Positions 11,201 to 20,100 of a stretch of DNA of 64,000 bases are shown here, piece by piece (within the stretch, counting starts at the first letter, position 1; every line of letters begins with the position of its first letter). The DNA is from Chitinophagaceae bacterium C216 (GTDB lineage: Bacteria > Bacteroidota > Bacteroidia > Chitinophagales > Chitinophagaceae). The position numbers and the translations under genes were made by a program. The DNA lies in contig CP144143.1 in assembly GCA_028485475.2 (NCBI GenBank), forward strand, positions 186,001-250,000. Direction: 5' to 3'. The notes beneath the pieces are model-generated. The model was not told where the DNA came from and did no database searches. It saw only the letters and a list, made by a program, of their open reading frames with translations.

Positions 11201-11642
11201 CACCTTGTAAGCCTCTACCCACATCCGGAATAGGACGACTCCCCAACACCTTGTCTACATCCACATTGGTAATGGCGCCGGTAATATTACTTTTCTTTTG
11301 TGTACCGTAACCTACAACCACTACTTCGTCGAGATTAGAATCTGCAAGCTTCAGTACAACAGTCACATAATCCGAGCTACCCACCACTACACTTTGCGTT
11401 CCATACCCCACCATAGTAACTTCCAATACGTCGCCCGTACGAGCCATAATGGAAAAAGCTCCTTCTTGATTTGTAGAGGTGGCTCTAGCTGTTCCCTTCA
11501 CGGAAACAGTAGCTCCTTGAATGGCATTTCCGCCATCATCAGTAACGGTACCCGTTATTGTACGGGTCTGGGTAAATGCTACGCCAGGAATCATGCAGCA
11601 TAGCAACCACAGCAAAACAGTACTTACAATTGCTTTCCTCAT
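8226..11642 (-). CDS. SusC/RagA-type TonB-linked outer-membrane protein
   Basis: This full-length SusC has 1138 residues: signal peptide (1-25), CarboxypepD-like domain (about 26-110), DEVVVVGYGTQKKSN, plug (about 120-235; LILVDNVEVPSIQLINPNDVE, ASAASIYGAKAAFGVILITTKKG) and a 22-strand-type barrel ending GMNITL. It is the transport pore of a SusCD pair and needs TonB/ExbBD (not in the window). It lies 35 bp after DeoR copy 2 and 20 bp before susD, which makes a regulator-transporter-binding protein-hydrolase operon. Confidence 0.95.
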   Translation of the reverse strand: MRKAIVSTVLLWLLCCMIPGVAFTQTRTITGTVTDDGGNAIQGATVSVKGTARATSTNQEGAFSIMARTGDVLEVTMVGYGTQSVVVGSSDYVTVVLKLADSNLDEVVVVGYGTQKKSNITGAITNVDVDKVLGSRPIPDVGRGLQGAVPGLSVRIPSGEVGSDPLIRIRGFVGSIQGSSAPLILVDNVEVPSIQLINPNDVESISILKDASAASIYGAKAAFGVILITTKKGSKKEGADLTYSNNFSWQMPFKKLELAGIDGLQYTLDAHNNMGSSGPAGGFWRIDSASLEKAKEWQRLYGKTVKPTDPVVYGRDWYWDGIQKFGYRIYDPISVMIKDYTFTQNHNLSLNGRSNKTLYNIGFGYLNQTGMMKPAKHDDFNRFTANFKVSNQVNDFISVRAGGLYSDRLKRYPNSTNSSGFAADPWLYLYRWSLLFPTGVKELGEEIRDPYWDTKNTNTVYDQRRYLNLTFGTTIDLTKNWQIIADYTYDFRNETLNSSLPEITLREHWYSAIPWVDENGDRVYVDSAGNIVDVGGMPGWRFPLSNYVTKENSYVYQSSWNAFRHTVNAYSTYNWRPGLKNAFKFTLGTNIVANRWKSHSSKKTQLFNKDNPQFNFADGIETVTGGENWDSQLGYFGRINYAYADKYLFEGNLRYDATSIFPAHMRWKWYPSFSAGWVLTEEQFMEGVRPVLSYAKLRGSWGTIGDQSVANSLYISTMNYSKNSWLNSNGEQSLQLGTPAPVSANLTWQDIETLDLGTDLRFFKNKFGIVFDWYQRKTKNMIIPGLALPATFGASAPQGNYGNLRTRGWEVAVDFNHRFESGLGINVMANLSDAVTYVTKGPDWNIPWEDRNVDGTFTTGKRYGDVYGYVTDRLFQKDDFVYDANGNFVYEYIIFQGTTKRVHKLAGNNPVYQTIFEDGAVRMISPGDVKFVDIDGDGYITPGRGTFGDPGDRVVIGNVLPRYEYGFRIGLDYKSFDFSVMGQGVGKRAIWGSGQLAIPGYYAKEGAMPQAIAGNYWRPDRTDAFYPRAWDLGGANSGFTMVPQTRYMLNMAYFRIKNITLGYNVAPNILQRIKMKKARLYVSFENFITFDKLRGLPIDPEAISGESMLLTNGNYNLGRTGTNNPTFKIASFGMNITL

Positions 11643-11677
11643 AATATGTGATTTATAAATAAAAGTTGGATGCTGAG

Positions 11678-12427
11678 TTATATCACTCTCACGCCTGCGT
11701 CTATAAAAGGCTTCAAGATCTCGTCTGTAGTCTCGAGTTCCGTAATCAGATAGTCTATTTTATCAAGGCTGCACACGCTGATGGGCTGATAAGTTCCCAG
11801 CTTTTCCGAAATAGTCATGCATACTACTTGTGCAGCAGAATTGACCATTGCTTTTTTCACCTGAACTACATCCCAGTCGTTATCGGTATATCCATGTTGT
11901 ACATCTATGGCATTCGTACCTAGGAAGCATATATCGGCATTTACATGGTTAATTTTCTCTATAGCATTTACCCCTACAGTTATTTTGGAATCCTTCAGCA
12001 GTTTATCGCCTATTACCACTACTTCTACATTGGGATGAGCCATGCATGCATTTACCACCGGTATGCTACCGGTCATCACCGTAATTTTCAAATGATGTGG
12101 CAAAGACCGAATCATCTCCAATATGGTAGTACCTCCAGTTGTGAGGATAAACATTCCGCTCTTTATCAGTCCCAATGCCTTATTCGCGATTAGCTTTTTA
12201 TGTGCCTGTGAATACACATTTGCCGAGTCAAACCGCACTTCGTTAAAAGCCATTGACAATGCGCCACCGTGCACCCGAATAAGTTGTCCTGCGTCTGAAA
12301 GTTCTTGAAGGTCTCTACGAATCGTATCTTCCGATACCGCCATCTCATTACACAGGTCTACACTCAGAACTTTGTTATGCAGATTGAGTTGGTGTAGTAT
12401 GTATGCGTGTCTTTCCTTTTTAAGCAT
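11678..12427 (-). CDS. DeoR/GlpR-family transcriptional regulator (copy 2)
   Basis: The 249-residue regulator is a close paralogue of the protein at 2503-3252: both begin MLKKER and share TIRRDLQELSDAG in the winged helix and LGTNA plus YTDNDWDVVQVKKAM in the sensor domain. I place the start at the ATG at 12427; a GTG four codons upstream (12439) would add residues absent from the paralogue. It heads the operon containing susC, susD, DUF4623 and GHL10 genes. Its two-domain form suggests derepression by a sugar phosphate released from the imported polymer (inference). Whether the two copies bind the same operator is open. Confidence 0.93.
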   Translation of the reverse strand: MLKKERHAYILHQLNLHNKVLSVDLCNEMAVSEDTIRRDLQELSDAGQLIRVHGGALSMAFNEVRFDSANVYSQAHKKLIANKALGLIKSGMFILTTGGTTILEMIRSLPHHLKITVMTGSIPVVNACMAHPNVEVVVIGDKLLKDSKITVGVNAIEKINHVNADICFLGTNAIDVQHGYTDNDWDVVQVKKAMVNSAAQVVCMTISEKLGTYQPISVCSLDKIDYLITELETTDEILKPFIDAGVRVI

Positions 12428-12485
12428 GGCAACAATCACTTTCTCTGTTTCGGCGAAAATGTTATAATAAAGTTAAGGTGTTTTT

Positions 12486-12505
12486 CCGCAAAAAACCGCA
12501 AAAAT
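12486..12505 (-). promoter_or_regulatory. Candidate DeoR operator: two 10-bp direct repeats
   Basis: On the plus strand CCGCAAAAAA is followed directly by CCGCAAAAAT, 59-78 bp upstream of DeoR copy 2. A third CGCAAAAAC lies at 12551-12559. The unit and the 10-bp period match the repeat in front of DeoR copy 1. Confidence 0.48.
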
Positions 12506-12585
12506 CAGAATAAAATCTGCATTATTTTTGAAATATTCAGAAAGCAAATACGCAAAAACATGCATAACAACGAATTATATATAAA

Positions 12586-12622
12586 AAAATCCGGTTCGTT
12601 TATTCCAAACAAACCGGATTTT
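12586..12622 (-). terminator. Intrinsic terminator of carA
   Basis: A 16-bp stem (AAAATCCGGTTCGTTT against AAACAAACCGGATTTT, one wobble) with a 5-nt loop is followed on the minus strand by a long T run. It lies 23 bp past the carA stop. Confidence 0.85.
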
Positions 12623-12644
12623 CATATAGTGTATCAATAAAAAT

Positions 12645-13751
12645 TTATTGTCTGTGCTCTTTTATCATAGCGATAAAATCATCGAAGAGGTATCGCGAAT
12701 CATGTGGCCCTGGAGTACTTTCGGGGTGATACTGTACCGAAAAAGCCGGTTTCCCTTTCACCCTTATACCTTCAATAGAATGGTCGTTGAGGTTCACATG
12801 TGTTATCTCCACTTTGTCGGAAGCCTTGACAGACTCGGGATCTACGCCAAATCCATGGTTTTGAGTAGTAATTTCAGATCTACCGGTAATGATATTTTTT
12901 ACCGGGTGGTTTAACCCTCTGTGACCGTGATGCATTTTAAAGGTCTTGATACCATTAGCCAAAGCGAGCAACTGATGTCCTAGGCATATACCAAACATCG
13001 GTTTGTTCTCGTTCATAATTTCCTTCACGGTATCAATGGCATAATCCATAGCGGCAGGATCGCCAGGACCATTAGAAATAAAGTAACCGTCGGGATTAAA
13101 GCTTTTAATTTTCGCTAAAGGAGTTTTTGCGGGAAATACTTTTACAAAAGCGCCGCGCTCGGTCATGCATTTTAAAATATTCTGCTTAGTACCATAATCC
13201 AACACGGCAATTTTTATATCAGCATTGGGATCGCCCAGCTCATACGGCTTTTTTGTAGAAACTTTTGAAGCCAATTCCTGCCCGCTCATATCGGGTGTTT
13301 CGGCCAAGCGACGCTTCAATTCTTCAATATCAAAAATCTCAGAAGAAATGATGCAGTTCATTGCGCCCTTGGTACGAATGTGGGCCACCAGCGCTCTGGT
13401 ATCCACACCATGGATGGATACAATATTATTCTTCTTTAAATAGGCATCCAGCGATTCCGTGGCTTTACTTCTGGAGTAGTTTTCATTGAGGTTTTTGGCA
13501 ATAACTCCTAGTACTTTCACGCTATCACTCTCCACATCTTCGGGCACCACCCCATAGTTACCCACGTGTACGGCATTCATGATAACGATTTGACCATAAT
13601 AACTGGGATCGGTGAAAACTTCTTGATAACCGGTCATTCCGGTATTAAAACAGATTTCACCACTAGTAGTGCCAATAGCTCCGAAAGCAAAACCTTCGGC
13701 GATAGTACCATCTTGCAATAATAAAATAGCGCGGGCTTGTGTATCAGACAT
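12645..13751 (-). CDS. carA: Carbamoyl-phosphate synthase small (glutaminase) subunit
   Basis: The 368-residue protein hydrolyses glutamine and passes ammonia to the large subunit CarB for carbamoyl phosphate, feeding pyrimidine and arginine synthesis. The N-terminal CarA domain (GEICFNTGMTGYQEVFTDPSYYGQ) is followed by a class I amidotransferase domain with nucleophile Cys in FGICLGHQLLA and the His/Glu pair in YHPESTPGP. Length and both domains are normal. It is transcribed alone with its own terminator; carB is not in the window. The ATG at 13751 fits the family N-terminus. Confidence 0.97.
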   Translation of the reverse strand: MSDTQARAILLLQDGTIAEGFAFGAIGTTSGEICFNTGMTGYQEVFTDPSYYGQIVIMNAVHVGNYGVVPEDVESDSVKVLGVIAKNLNENYSRSKATESLDAYLKKNNIVSIHGVDTRALVAHIRTKGAMNCIISSEIFDIEELKRRLAETPDMSGQELASKVSTKKPYELGDPNADIKIAVLDYGTKQNILKCMTERGAFVKVFPAKTPLAKIKSFNPDGYFISNGPGDPAAMDYAIDTVKEIMNENKPMFGICLGHQLLALANGIKTFKMHHGHRGLNHPVKNIITGRSEITTQNHGFGVDPESVKASDKVEITHVNLNDHSIEGIRVKGKPAFSVQYHPESTPGPHDSRYLFDDFIAMIKEHRQ

Positions 13752-13826
13752 TTAATTTCCTTTTATTTACCAGCTTATGTGCATGTCGGCTCCACCGTTA
13801 TGAGGCGAGTTCACAACAAAATCGCG

Positions 13827-13834
13827 CAAAAATA
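13827..13834 (-). promoter_or_regulatory. carA promoter, -7 element
   Basis: On the minus strand TATTTTTG matches the Bacteroidota -7 consensus TAnnTTTG, about 76 bp upstream of the carA ATG. A TTG at 13852-13854 may be the -33 box, although the 17-nt spacer is slightly short. Confidence 0.55.
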
Positions 13835-13937
13835 GGGCAAAATTTCAGATTCAAAAGGATAAATCCGGATATATTTCAGGATTTTTCACAACGGTGAAAA
13901 ACTCACACATACTTAGGCATTCGACAACGGTCCCCTA

Positions 13938-14243
13938 CTAGGCCTGAGCTGCCGGTCCTCCAAAGTTCACCGGTATTTGCAACTCGTCCAAATCTTTGAT
14001 GGGTCCGTGAACGGCCTCAAACTTCTCGATATTTTCTTTCAACGCTTTCATAAAGCGTTTGGCATGCTGAGGCGTAAAGATAATTCTGGACTTCACCTTA
14101 CTTTTAGGCGTTCCCGGCATAATGTTTACAAAATCAATTACAAATTCTGCATGAGAGTGAGTAATCACTGCCAGATTTGCATAAGTTCCTTCTGCAATTT
14201 CTTCGGATATTTCAATATTGATTTGATTCGGTTGTTGCTCCAT
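13938..14243 (-). CDS. DUF3467-family protein
   Basis: This small 101-residue soluble protein matches DUF3467 over nearly its whole length (EGTYANLAVITHSHAEFVIDFVNIMPG, RIIFTPQHAKRFMKALKENI). There is no signal peptide or membrane segment. The function is not known. It appears monocistronic, with a promoter-like TACCTTCG 24-31 bp upstream. The ATG at 14243 gives the usual family start. Confidence 0.85.
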   Translation of the reverse strand: MEQQPNQINIEISEEIAEGTYANLAVITHSHAEFVIDFVNIMPGTPKSKVKSRIIFTPQHAKRFMKALKENIEKFEAVHGPIKDLDELQIPVNFGGPAAQA

Positions 14244-14266
14244 ATGCCTCTTTTTTATTTATGAAG

Positions 14267-14274
14267 CGAAGGTA
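14267..14274 (-). promoter_or_regulatory. DUF3467 gene promoter, -7 element (TACCTTCG variant)
   Basis: On the minus strand TACCTTCG differs from TAnnTTTG only at the seventh base. The same TTCG variant occurs before the TSUP gene and rny in this window. Confidence 0.4.
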
Positions 14275-14359
14275 ATAAAAAAGCTACCGGCAGCAGTCAT
14301 CCTCTATTATAAAATATTGCTACAAGCAGCATTGCTAAATGATTTTGCCCTTGGACTTA

Positions 14360-14400
14360 TTATCAAAATGCCCCACGATAATCGTGGGGCATTTTGATAA
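14360..14400 (-). terminator. 41-bp near-perfect palindrome, probable terminator
   Basis: Two exact 20-bp arms (TTATCAAAATGCCCCACGAT and its complement) are separated by one A. It lies 66 bp past the stop of the lipid-binding-family gene. As RNA it forms a very stable hairpin ending in ATTTTGAT, so termination of the SusC operon is likely even though the T tract is interrupted. Confidence 0.6.
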
Positions 14401-14466
14401 ACTTGTAACAGAAAATCATATTATATTATACAAATACGACGATTGGGTGTATTTGCCATCTTGTAA

Positions 14467-14925
14467 TTAATCCTGCATATAATCGTCATATCCTACAGCT
14501 CTGTGACCAGCTAAAGTGTATATAGTACCGGGATCATCCTCAAATTCCATGTTAAAGTAGATGCTGTCTTTGTTGATAATCTTCCCATCGGTCACCTTAA
14601 TAGTAATGTCATACTTGGGAATAGCATTTACAGAGCCTGCTGTTTGAAATGTGAGGGTAGACATATCTACTTTGGCTTTAAATTTCATATCCCAGAAATT
14701 TCCATTGTAGTCATCTATCCAAACAGAATCCTGTCCAAATGAAGTGTTATAGATTTTAATTTCAAATGGGCCATATATTTCATCACCGTCTATATAAGCT
14801 TTAAGCTTCCAATCTCCTGCAACCGGGTATGCCCAATTATATTCTTTCTCTATCTTTTTCTGACAAGAAGATAGGGCTATCACTACACCCAAAATAATTG
14901 CTATGCAGTAAAGTATTCTTTTCAT
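14467..14925 (-). CDS. Lipid_bd-family (PF12888-like) lipoprotein
   Basis: The protein has 152 residues from the ATG at 14925; a GTG eight codons upstream would spoil the signal peptide. The lipobox ALSSC (Cys21) is followed by a small beta-rich domain (WAYPVAGDWKLKAYIDG, DSVWIDDYNGNFWDMKFKAKVD) resembling the Bacteroidota lipid-binding putative hydrolase family. Any lipid-binding activity is inferred from the family name only. It is the last gene of the second SusC/SusD-like operon, 42 bp after the Ig-like lipoprotein. Confidence 0.7.
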   Translation of the reverse strand: MKRILYCIAIILGVVIALSSCQKKIEKEYNWAYPVAGDWKLKAYIDGDEIYGPFEIKIYNTSFGQDSVWIDDYNGNFWDMKFKAKVDMSTLTFQTAGSVNAIPKYDITIKVTDGKIINKDSIYFNMEFEDDPGTIYTLAGHRAVGYDDYMQD

Positions 14926-14967
14926 TGTATAATGTTTTGTAATATTCACTCTAATTAAATTTAGAAA

Positions 14968-15696
14968 TTACTCTTCAAAAAGTGGAGAGGGATTGGATAA
15001 AGTAACTTCAAAGAGCAGATACTCAACATCCCCCATGATGGTATTAAGTTTTATAGTTTTTGTAGCCGGATCGTAAGTGGACTCATCGAAGAACACCGGT
15101 GCTGATTCGCCAGAGAAACCTAAGTTTTCAGAAGAGATCAGCTCAAAAGTGTTATCACCTTTCAATCTAATCACACCCGGACCGGCATATGCAGCACCAT
15201 AACCACTTCCTACATCATACCAGCGACCTAATAAATCTTGCACATAATAATCATCCCCACCTACTCCAAAAACCAACAAGGTGTATGGGCCTCTGTTTGC
15301 AGTAGTACCAGCATCCGTATTATAGAATGTGATGCGAGACTCGTAATACCCATTTAAAGGTGCGTTTTTATCACATACCACCACAGTACGGCTCACTGAT
15401 GCAGGGAAGCCGTCGCTATTATTCACCGAGTAAGTTACGGTATAAACACCGCCTTTTGCTGTATTCACATTTGACTTTACAGTAATTTGATCAGTAAGAT
15501 CAATATCACCTTCCATAGCAGTACATCCCGGGTCTACATAAGGCTCGTTCAGCTGCCAGAAAAGTGTACTGGGTCCTTCTAATTCCATATCGGCGTAAGT
15601 AGTAATGAAAGATACACCTTTGGAATCTTTTTTACAGGATGTCATTGTCAGGATAGACAATGTAAAAATGGATAATATCGATAATATCTTCTTCAT
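14968..15696 (-). CDS. DUF5011/BT_2263-like Ig-domain lipoprotein
   Basis: A 242-residue lipoprotein with lipobox MTSC (Cys21). Residues about 40-110 form a bacterial surface Ig-like domain (DPGCTAMEGDIDLTDQITV, GGVYTVTYSVNNSDGFPASV), and the C-terminal half is a beta-rich domain of unknown function (LNGYYESRITFYN, GDDYYVQDLLGRWYD). Such proteins accompany SusC/SusD-like pairs and are thought to sit on the cell surface. It lies 14 bp after the susD-like gene and is clearly cotranscribed. Confidence 0.75.
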   Translation of the reverse strand: MKKILSILSIFTLSILTMTSCKKDSKGVSFITTYADMELEGPSTLFWQLNEPYVDPGCTAMEGDIDLTDQITVKSNVNTAKGGVYTVTYSVNNSDGFPASVSRTVVVCDKNAPLNGYYESRITFYNTDAGTTANRGPYTLLVFGVGGDDYYVQDLLGRWYDVGSGYGAAYAGPGVIRLKGDNTFELISSENLGFSGESAPVFFDESTYDPATKTIKLNTIMGDVEYLLFEVTLSNPSPLFEE

Positions 15697-15710
15697 AGTA
15701 TTCGTTTTAA

Positions 15711-17102
15711 TTATTTAGCCCACCAAACTGGCACATCAATGCTTACCAAAGCAGGTGTATTTATATTGGAAGTACGCTCACTTGACGGATAAAGCAAACG
15801 TTTCGGCCGGTTGTCTCCTGTCAGAACAGAGGAAAGAGACTTTGTAAAAAAGTCAGGATATCCTGTTCTGTTATAATCGAAGAAGGCTTCCAATGCTCTT
15901 TTATTAGTAGCGGCAAACCACTTCTGCTCTATTATGGACTTTATTCCATTGTATGGATAAGTTATAGCATCACCACTTAATCCTAAGCTAAGCAATGATT
16001 CTCTGATTCCATTATTGTATGCAGTTTCTGCGCGAGAAGCACTACCATATCTGGCTTCTGCTTCAGCAATGAGGAAGTATACTTCTTCTTTTGTGAAAAA
16101 ATATACTGGATATAATTCATCAATTTTGGGTGTAGCGTAGTTTTTAATGGTAGTTCCTACAGTAGTACGACTTTCACCTGTACTTAAAGAAGCCCATAAA
16201 CCTCCAGTCTCTGATGGTTCAAACAGTTTTTCTCTTCTAGGATCATTATTGTCGGTGAGTCTGGACATCAAAGTGGTATTAGCGATTACGTTACCACTTA
16301 ACCTATCTACGAATGTGTTATAAAATGGATTGGCTCCTGTTTGCTCTGCTTTAAAGGATGAGAATTTTGCATCCGCAGTGGTCAACAATTTATTTTCATC
16401 CAATAGAGCCAAAATTTGTGATCTATATTTATTGGGATCAACGTTTACATAGCGCAAATAGATTTTCAACTTTAAAGTATTAGCAAACCTTTGCCATTTC
16501 TCCATATCTCCCTGAAAAATTACATCAGCCGTTCCTGGATCTTCTGCAGAAGAAGAGGAGAAATCTTTAGACATTGCATCATCAATCATATTCAGCAACC
16601 CTTCATATACAGTTTGCCCATCATCATACTTTGGCTGAATTACCTCTGTACCCATCAACGCCTCTGTAAAAGGTATTTTATCATACAGATCAGCAAGTAC
16701 GTGGAAGGTATACGCTTGCATTAAAGTAGCAATGGCATAATACTTCCAATTGTTGGTAGCGCTGGCTTTATCTTTTACATATTTATAATCATACAATGCT
16801 CCCGCATATAAAAGAGTAAATTGACGGTTAAAGTCATTGTCGGTTAAGTTATAAGATTCCCACTCAGCCCACTGAGAAGCAGCAGCAGCTTGCGCGTAAT
16901 GCTGTGCCCAGAATGAACCGAGAGCATGATAATAACCGCCCAAAACAAAAGCAGATCCTGCTATTCCGCTGGGTAGTACAAGAGCGGGGGTCGCTTCTGA
17001 AGGATTATTGGGGCTTACATTGATATCAAAAAAGCCTTTTTTACAACCGGAAGCCAGCAGCGCTACAGTTATAAAAATTAACAAATAATTTCTTATATTC
17101 AT
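15711..17102 (-). CDS. SusD_like-2 family lipoprotein
   Basis: A 463-residue protein with lipobox ASGC (Cys20) and KKGFFDINVSPNNPSEA, the start typical of the SusD_like-2 group (PF12771), which differs from classical SusD. The helical core (YYHALGSFWAQHYAQAAAASQW, YYAIATLMQAYTFHVLADLYDKIPFTEA) and the C-terminal EQKWFAATNKRALEAFFDYNRTGYP are family features. It follows its susC by 33 bp. Members of this group often occur in loci without polysaccharide lyases or hydrolases, as here, so the ligand need not be a glycan. Confidence 0.92.
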   Translation of the reverse strand: MNIRNYLLIFITVALLASGCKKGFFDINVSPNNPSEATPALVLPSGIAGSAFVLGGYYHALGSFWAQHYAQAAAASQWAEWESYNLTDNDFNRQFTLLYAGALYDYKYVKDKASATNNWKYYAIATLMQAYTFHVLADLYDKIPFTEALMGTEVIQPKYDDGQTVYEGLLNMIDDAMSKDFSSSSAEDPGTADVIFQGDMEKWQRFANTLKLKIYLRYVNVDPNKYRSQILALLDENKLLTTADAKFSSFKAEQTGANPFYNTFVDRLSGNVIANTTLMSRLTDNNDPRREKLFEPSETGGLWASLSTGESRTTVGTTIKNYATPKIDELYPVYFFTKEEVYFLIAEAEARYGSASRAETAYNNGIRESLLSLGLSGDAITYPYNGIKSIIEQKWFAATNKRALEAFFDYNRTGYPDFFTKSLSSVLTGDNRPKRLLYPSSERTSNINTPALVSIDVPVWWAK

Positions 17103-17135
17103 TTTATTTATGATTTTATCAGTGATAAACGTCTC

Positions 17136-20100
17136 TTAAAATCCAAGTCTAATGCTAAATCCAAAACCTCTAGTAGTAGGAGTAGCTCCAAAATCACCAT
17201 AATCAGCTTCCAAATCATTACCAAAGGTTGTTTGCTCTGGATCAGTAAACGAATTAGCTACTGGAGTCCATAAAAGCAGGTTGGTACCCACCAGCCCTAC
17301 GTCTATAGAACGAATTTGCGAACGAGAAAGCAACTTGGATGGTAAAGAATAGTACAAGCTAACTTCCCTGAGTTTAAAGAAAGTTTTAGGTACTAATGCA
17401 TAAGCGGAACCCTTTCCTGCATTATATGTTTGATTATAATACAGATTGAGATTATGATCGAAACCTGCAATAGGCACAGTATTCTCAACATAATTATCTC
17501 CAATCTTCTGTACTGAATTAGGGATAATAAAGGGTTGACGATCGTTGTAAGTAGTTTGAATAGCATTACCAGTAAAATACATGAGTTCAGCAGTACGAGA
17601 GTACATCAAACCACCATGCCTATAATCACCCACAACTTTTAAGTTCAAGTTCTTATAAGAAATACTGGTACCACCTCCAATTCTGTATTTGTTTTGAGAG
17701 GAACCTAAAATTTCTTTTTGATCTTTAAAGGTGGGCAAACCTTGAGCGTTCACTATTACTCTACCCTGAGGATCGGTTGCAACAACGGTTCCTTCAAATA
17801 ATCCTAGAGGATATCCCGGACGAGCTACAAAACCGATAGTGCTAGTTCCTCCAAGAGATATTTGATCTAACCCTTCTACTAACTCGACGAGTTTGTTTTT
17901 GTTAGTAGAGTAGTTAGCAAACACTTCCCATCTCCAATCGGTAGTTTCTACAGGAACTACATTTAAAGCCACTTCAATACCTTTATTGGTAATCTTTCCA
18001 AGATTTTGAGTTTGTGCTGTAAATCCTGTAGTAGATGGTATGGTTGAAGTCCAAATTAAATTAGTAATAATCTTATTGTAAGCTGTAAAATTGATACCAA
18101 TTCTGTTTCTGAAGAATTTCAAATCAGTACCGATTTCATAGTCTGTAGAAAGCTCTGGTTTTAGTTTTTGGTTTCCAATAAGATTAGAAACGGTAAAACC
18201 ATTTACGCCTCCAGCTAATGGGAAGTCAAACCCACGGTATCCATCGGTTAATGATGTTTGGGTGAGTACTGCAAAAACCTGATAAGGGTCAGCATCTTTA
18301 CCGGTTCTAGCAACACCCATTCTAAGTTTACCAAATGAAAGCACATCTTTGGATGAGAGCAGCTCAGAGAATATAAAGCTTAAGCTAGCACTTGGATAAA
18401 AGAATGAGCGATTGGATGCTGGCAGAGTGGAAGACCAGTCATTTCTTCCTGTTAAAGTCAAATACAATAAGTTTCTATAACCTAGGTCAGCACTAGCATA
18501 CACACCTACTAATCTGCGCTTAGACAAGGTAGCAGTTGCGGTAGGCGTTGCAGAACTATTAGACAGATTATAGTATCCTGGAATATCCAGTCCTATAACT
18601 GTTGTTGATTGAGTGCGTGCATCTCTTTGGTTAAAGTTATGACCTACAATAGCATTTAAGGAGAAATCACTACTAATTTTTGGATTAATGTTAAAGAAGA
18701 AATCCGTATTGAACTCGGAAGAATAATATGATGCTTCAGTTACTCTACCTACATCATCATTATAGCTTGCGCGAGCAGACTTGGTAATTGCTCTCCAGCT
18801 TTTAGCTGTACTGTTTGATACATCGCTACCGGCGCGGAAAGTGGCACTCAGCCAAGAAGCAATTTTTGCATCGAGAGATACACTACCAAACATACGGTTC
18901 TCATTAAACCTATTACCATGCTCTTGAAGCACATAGTAAGGGTTTTGTGCGTAGTAAGTATAGTAGTTATCTACGTTATAGAACTTATTATTATAATCCT
19001 TCTGATCAACAAAACTGATATCTCTAGGGGCTTGCCACAAACCGTCAAGCACTGATTGATCCTGACCGGTAAGAACATACTTTGAGCTCTTTCTAATATA
19101 GTTAATATTAGCAGAAGCATTAAAAATCTTTAAAAATTTAGCATTCCCTCTTGCCGCGATATTATGTCTCTTATAGGAATCGGCATCGGTAGGCATAATT
19201 CCATCGGCCAAGATATTACCATAGGAGAGATAATAACTCTTATTTTCATCTCCATTTTTAATCGCAATAGAATTATTTAATGTTTTGCCTACCTCAAAAA
19301 AGTCTCTTACGTTATTTTTTAAAGCCACATAAGGTTTAATGAGTTGTTGGTTATCTACAACAAAACCCCATTTACGAAGCACTCCATCAAATTTGGGACC
19401 CCAGCTACCATTTTCCTGTAAGTCACCGCCATCTTCTGTAGTGCGGTTGTACCATCCCTGACCAAATTCATTTTGCATGAATGGCAATCTCAGAGGAGTT
19501 TCAAATGTTGTAGTGGATACGATATCAACAGATACTCTATTATTAGATCTAGAACCGTTCTTTGTAGTAATTACGATAACACCAGATGCAGCTCTAGAAC
19601 CGTATAGTGCAGTAGCAGAACCACCTTGGAGAATAGTGATAGATTCTATATCATTAGGATTGATATCATTTCCTCTATTACCAAAATCCAAACCGCCGTT
19701 CAAATCAGTAGAGCCGATTTGTCCATTACTAATGGGAACACCGTCTACTACATACAGAGGTTGGTTAGATCCTCCCAAGGAAGTAAAACCACGCATGATA
19801 ATACGGGTAGAAGCACCGGGAGCACCAGACGCAGAGGTGATATCCACCCCAGGAACTTTACCCTGTAATGCATTAAAAGCACTTCTGTTACCGGTAGCAG
19901 TAATATCTTCGGCATTAATCTGAGTAGCAGCATAACCTAGCGAGCGCTCAGATCTTTTAACACCAACCGCAGTTACCACCACTTCCTCGATCATCTGTGC
20001 CTCGCCTCTGGCAAGTACAACAGTAACCGTAGTGCCCTCTACTTTTACTTCTTTAGAGGTGTAGCCGGTTGCAGAAACTACTAAAACATTTCCAGGAGCA

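Noticed and set aside
12440-12644. Repeats CCGCAAAAAN as part of a CRISPR array
   Set aside because: Units are 10 bp without spacers, only two to three copies, and no cas gene is present.
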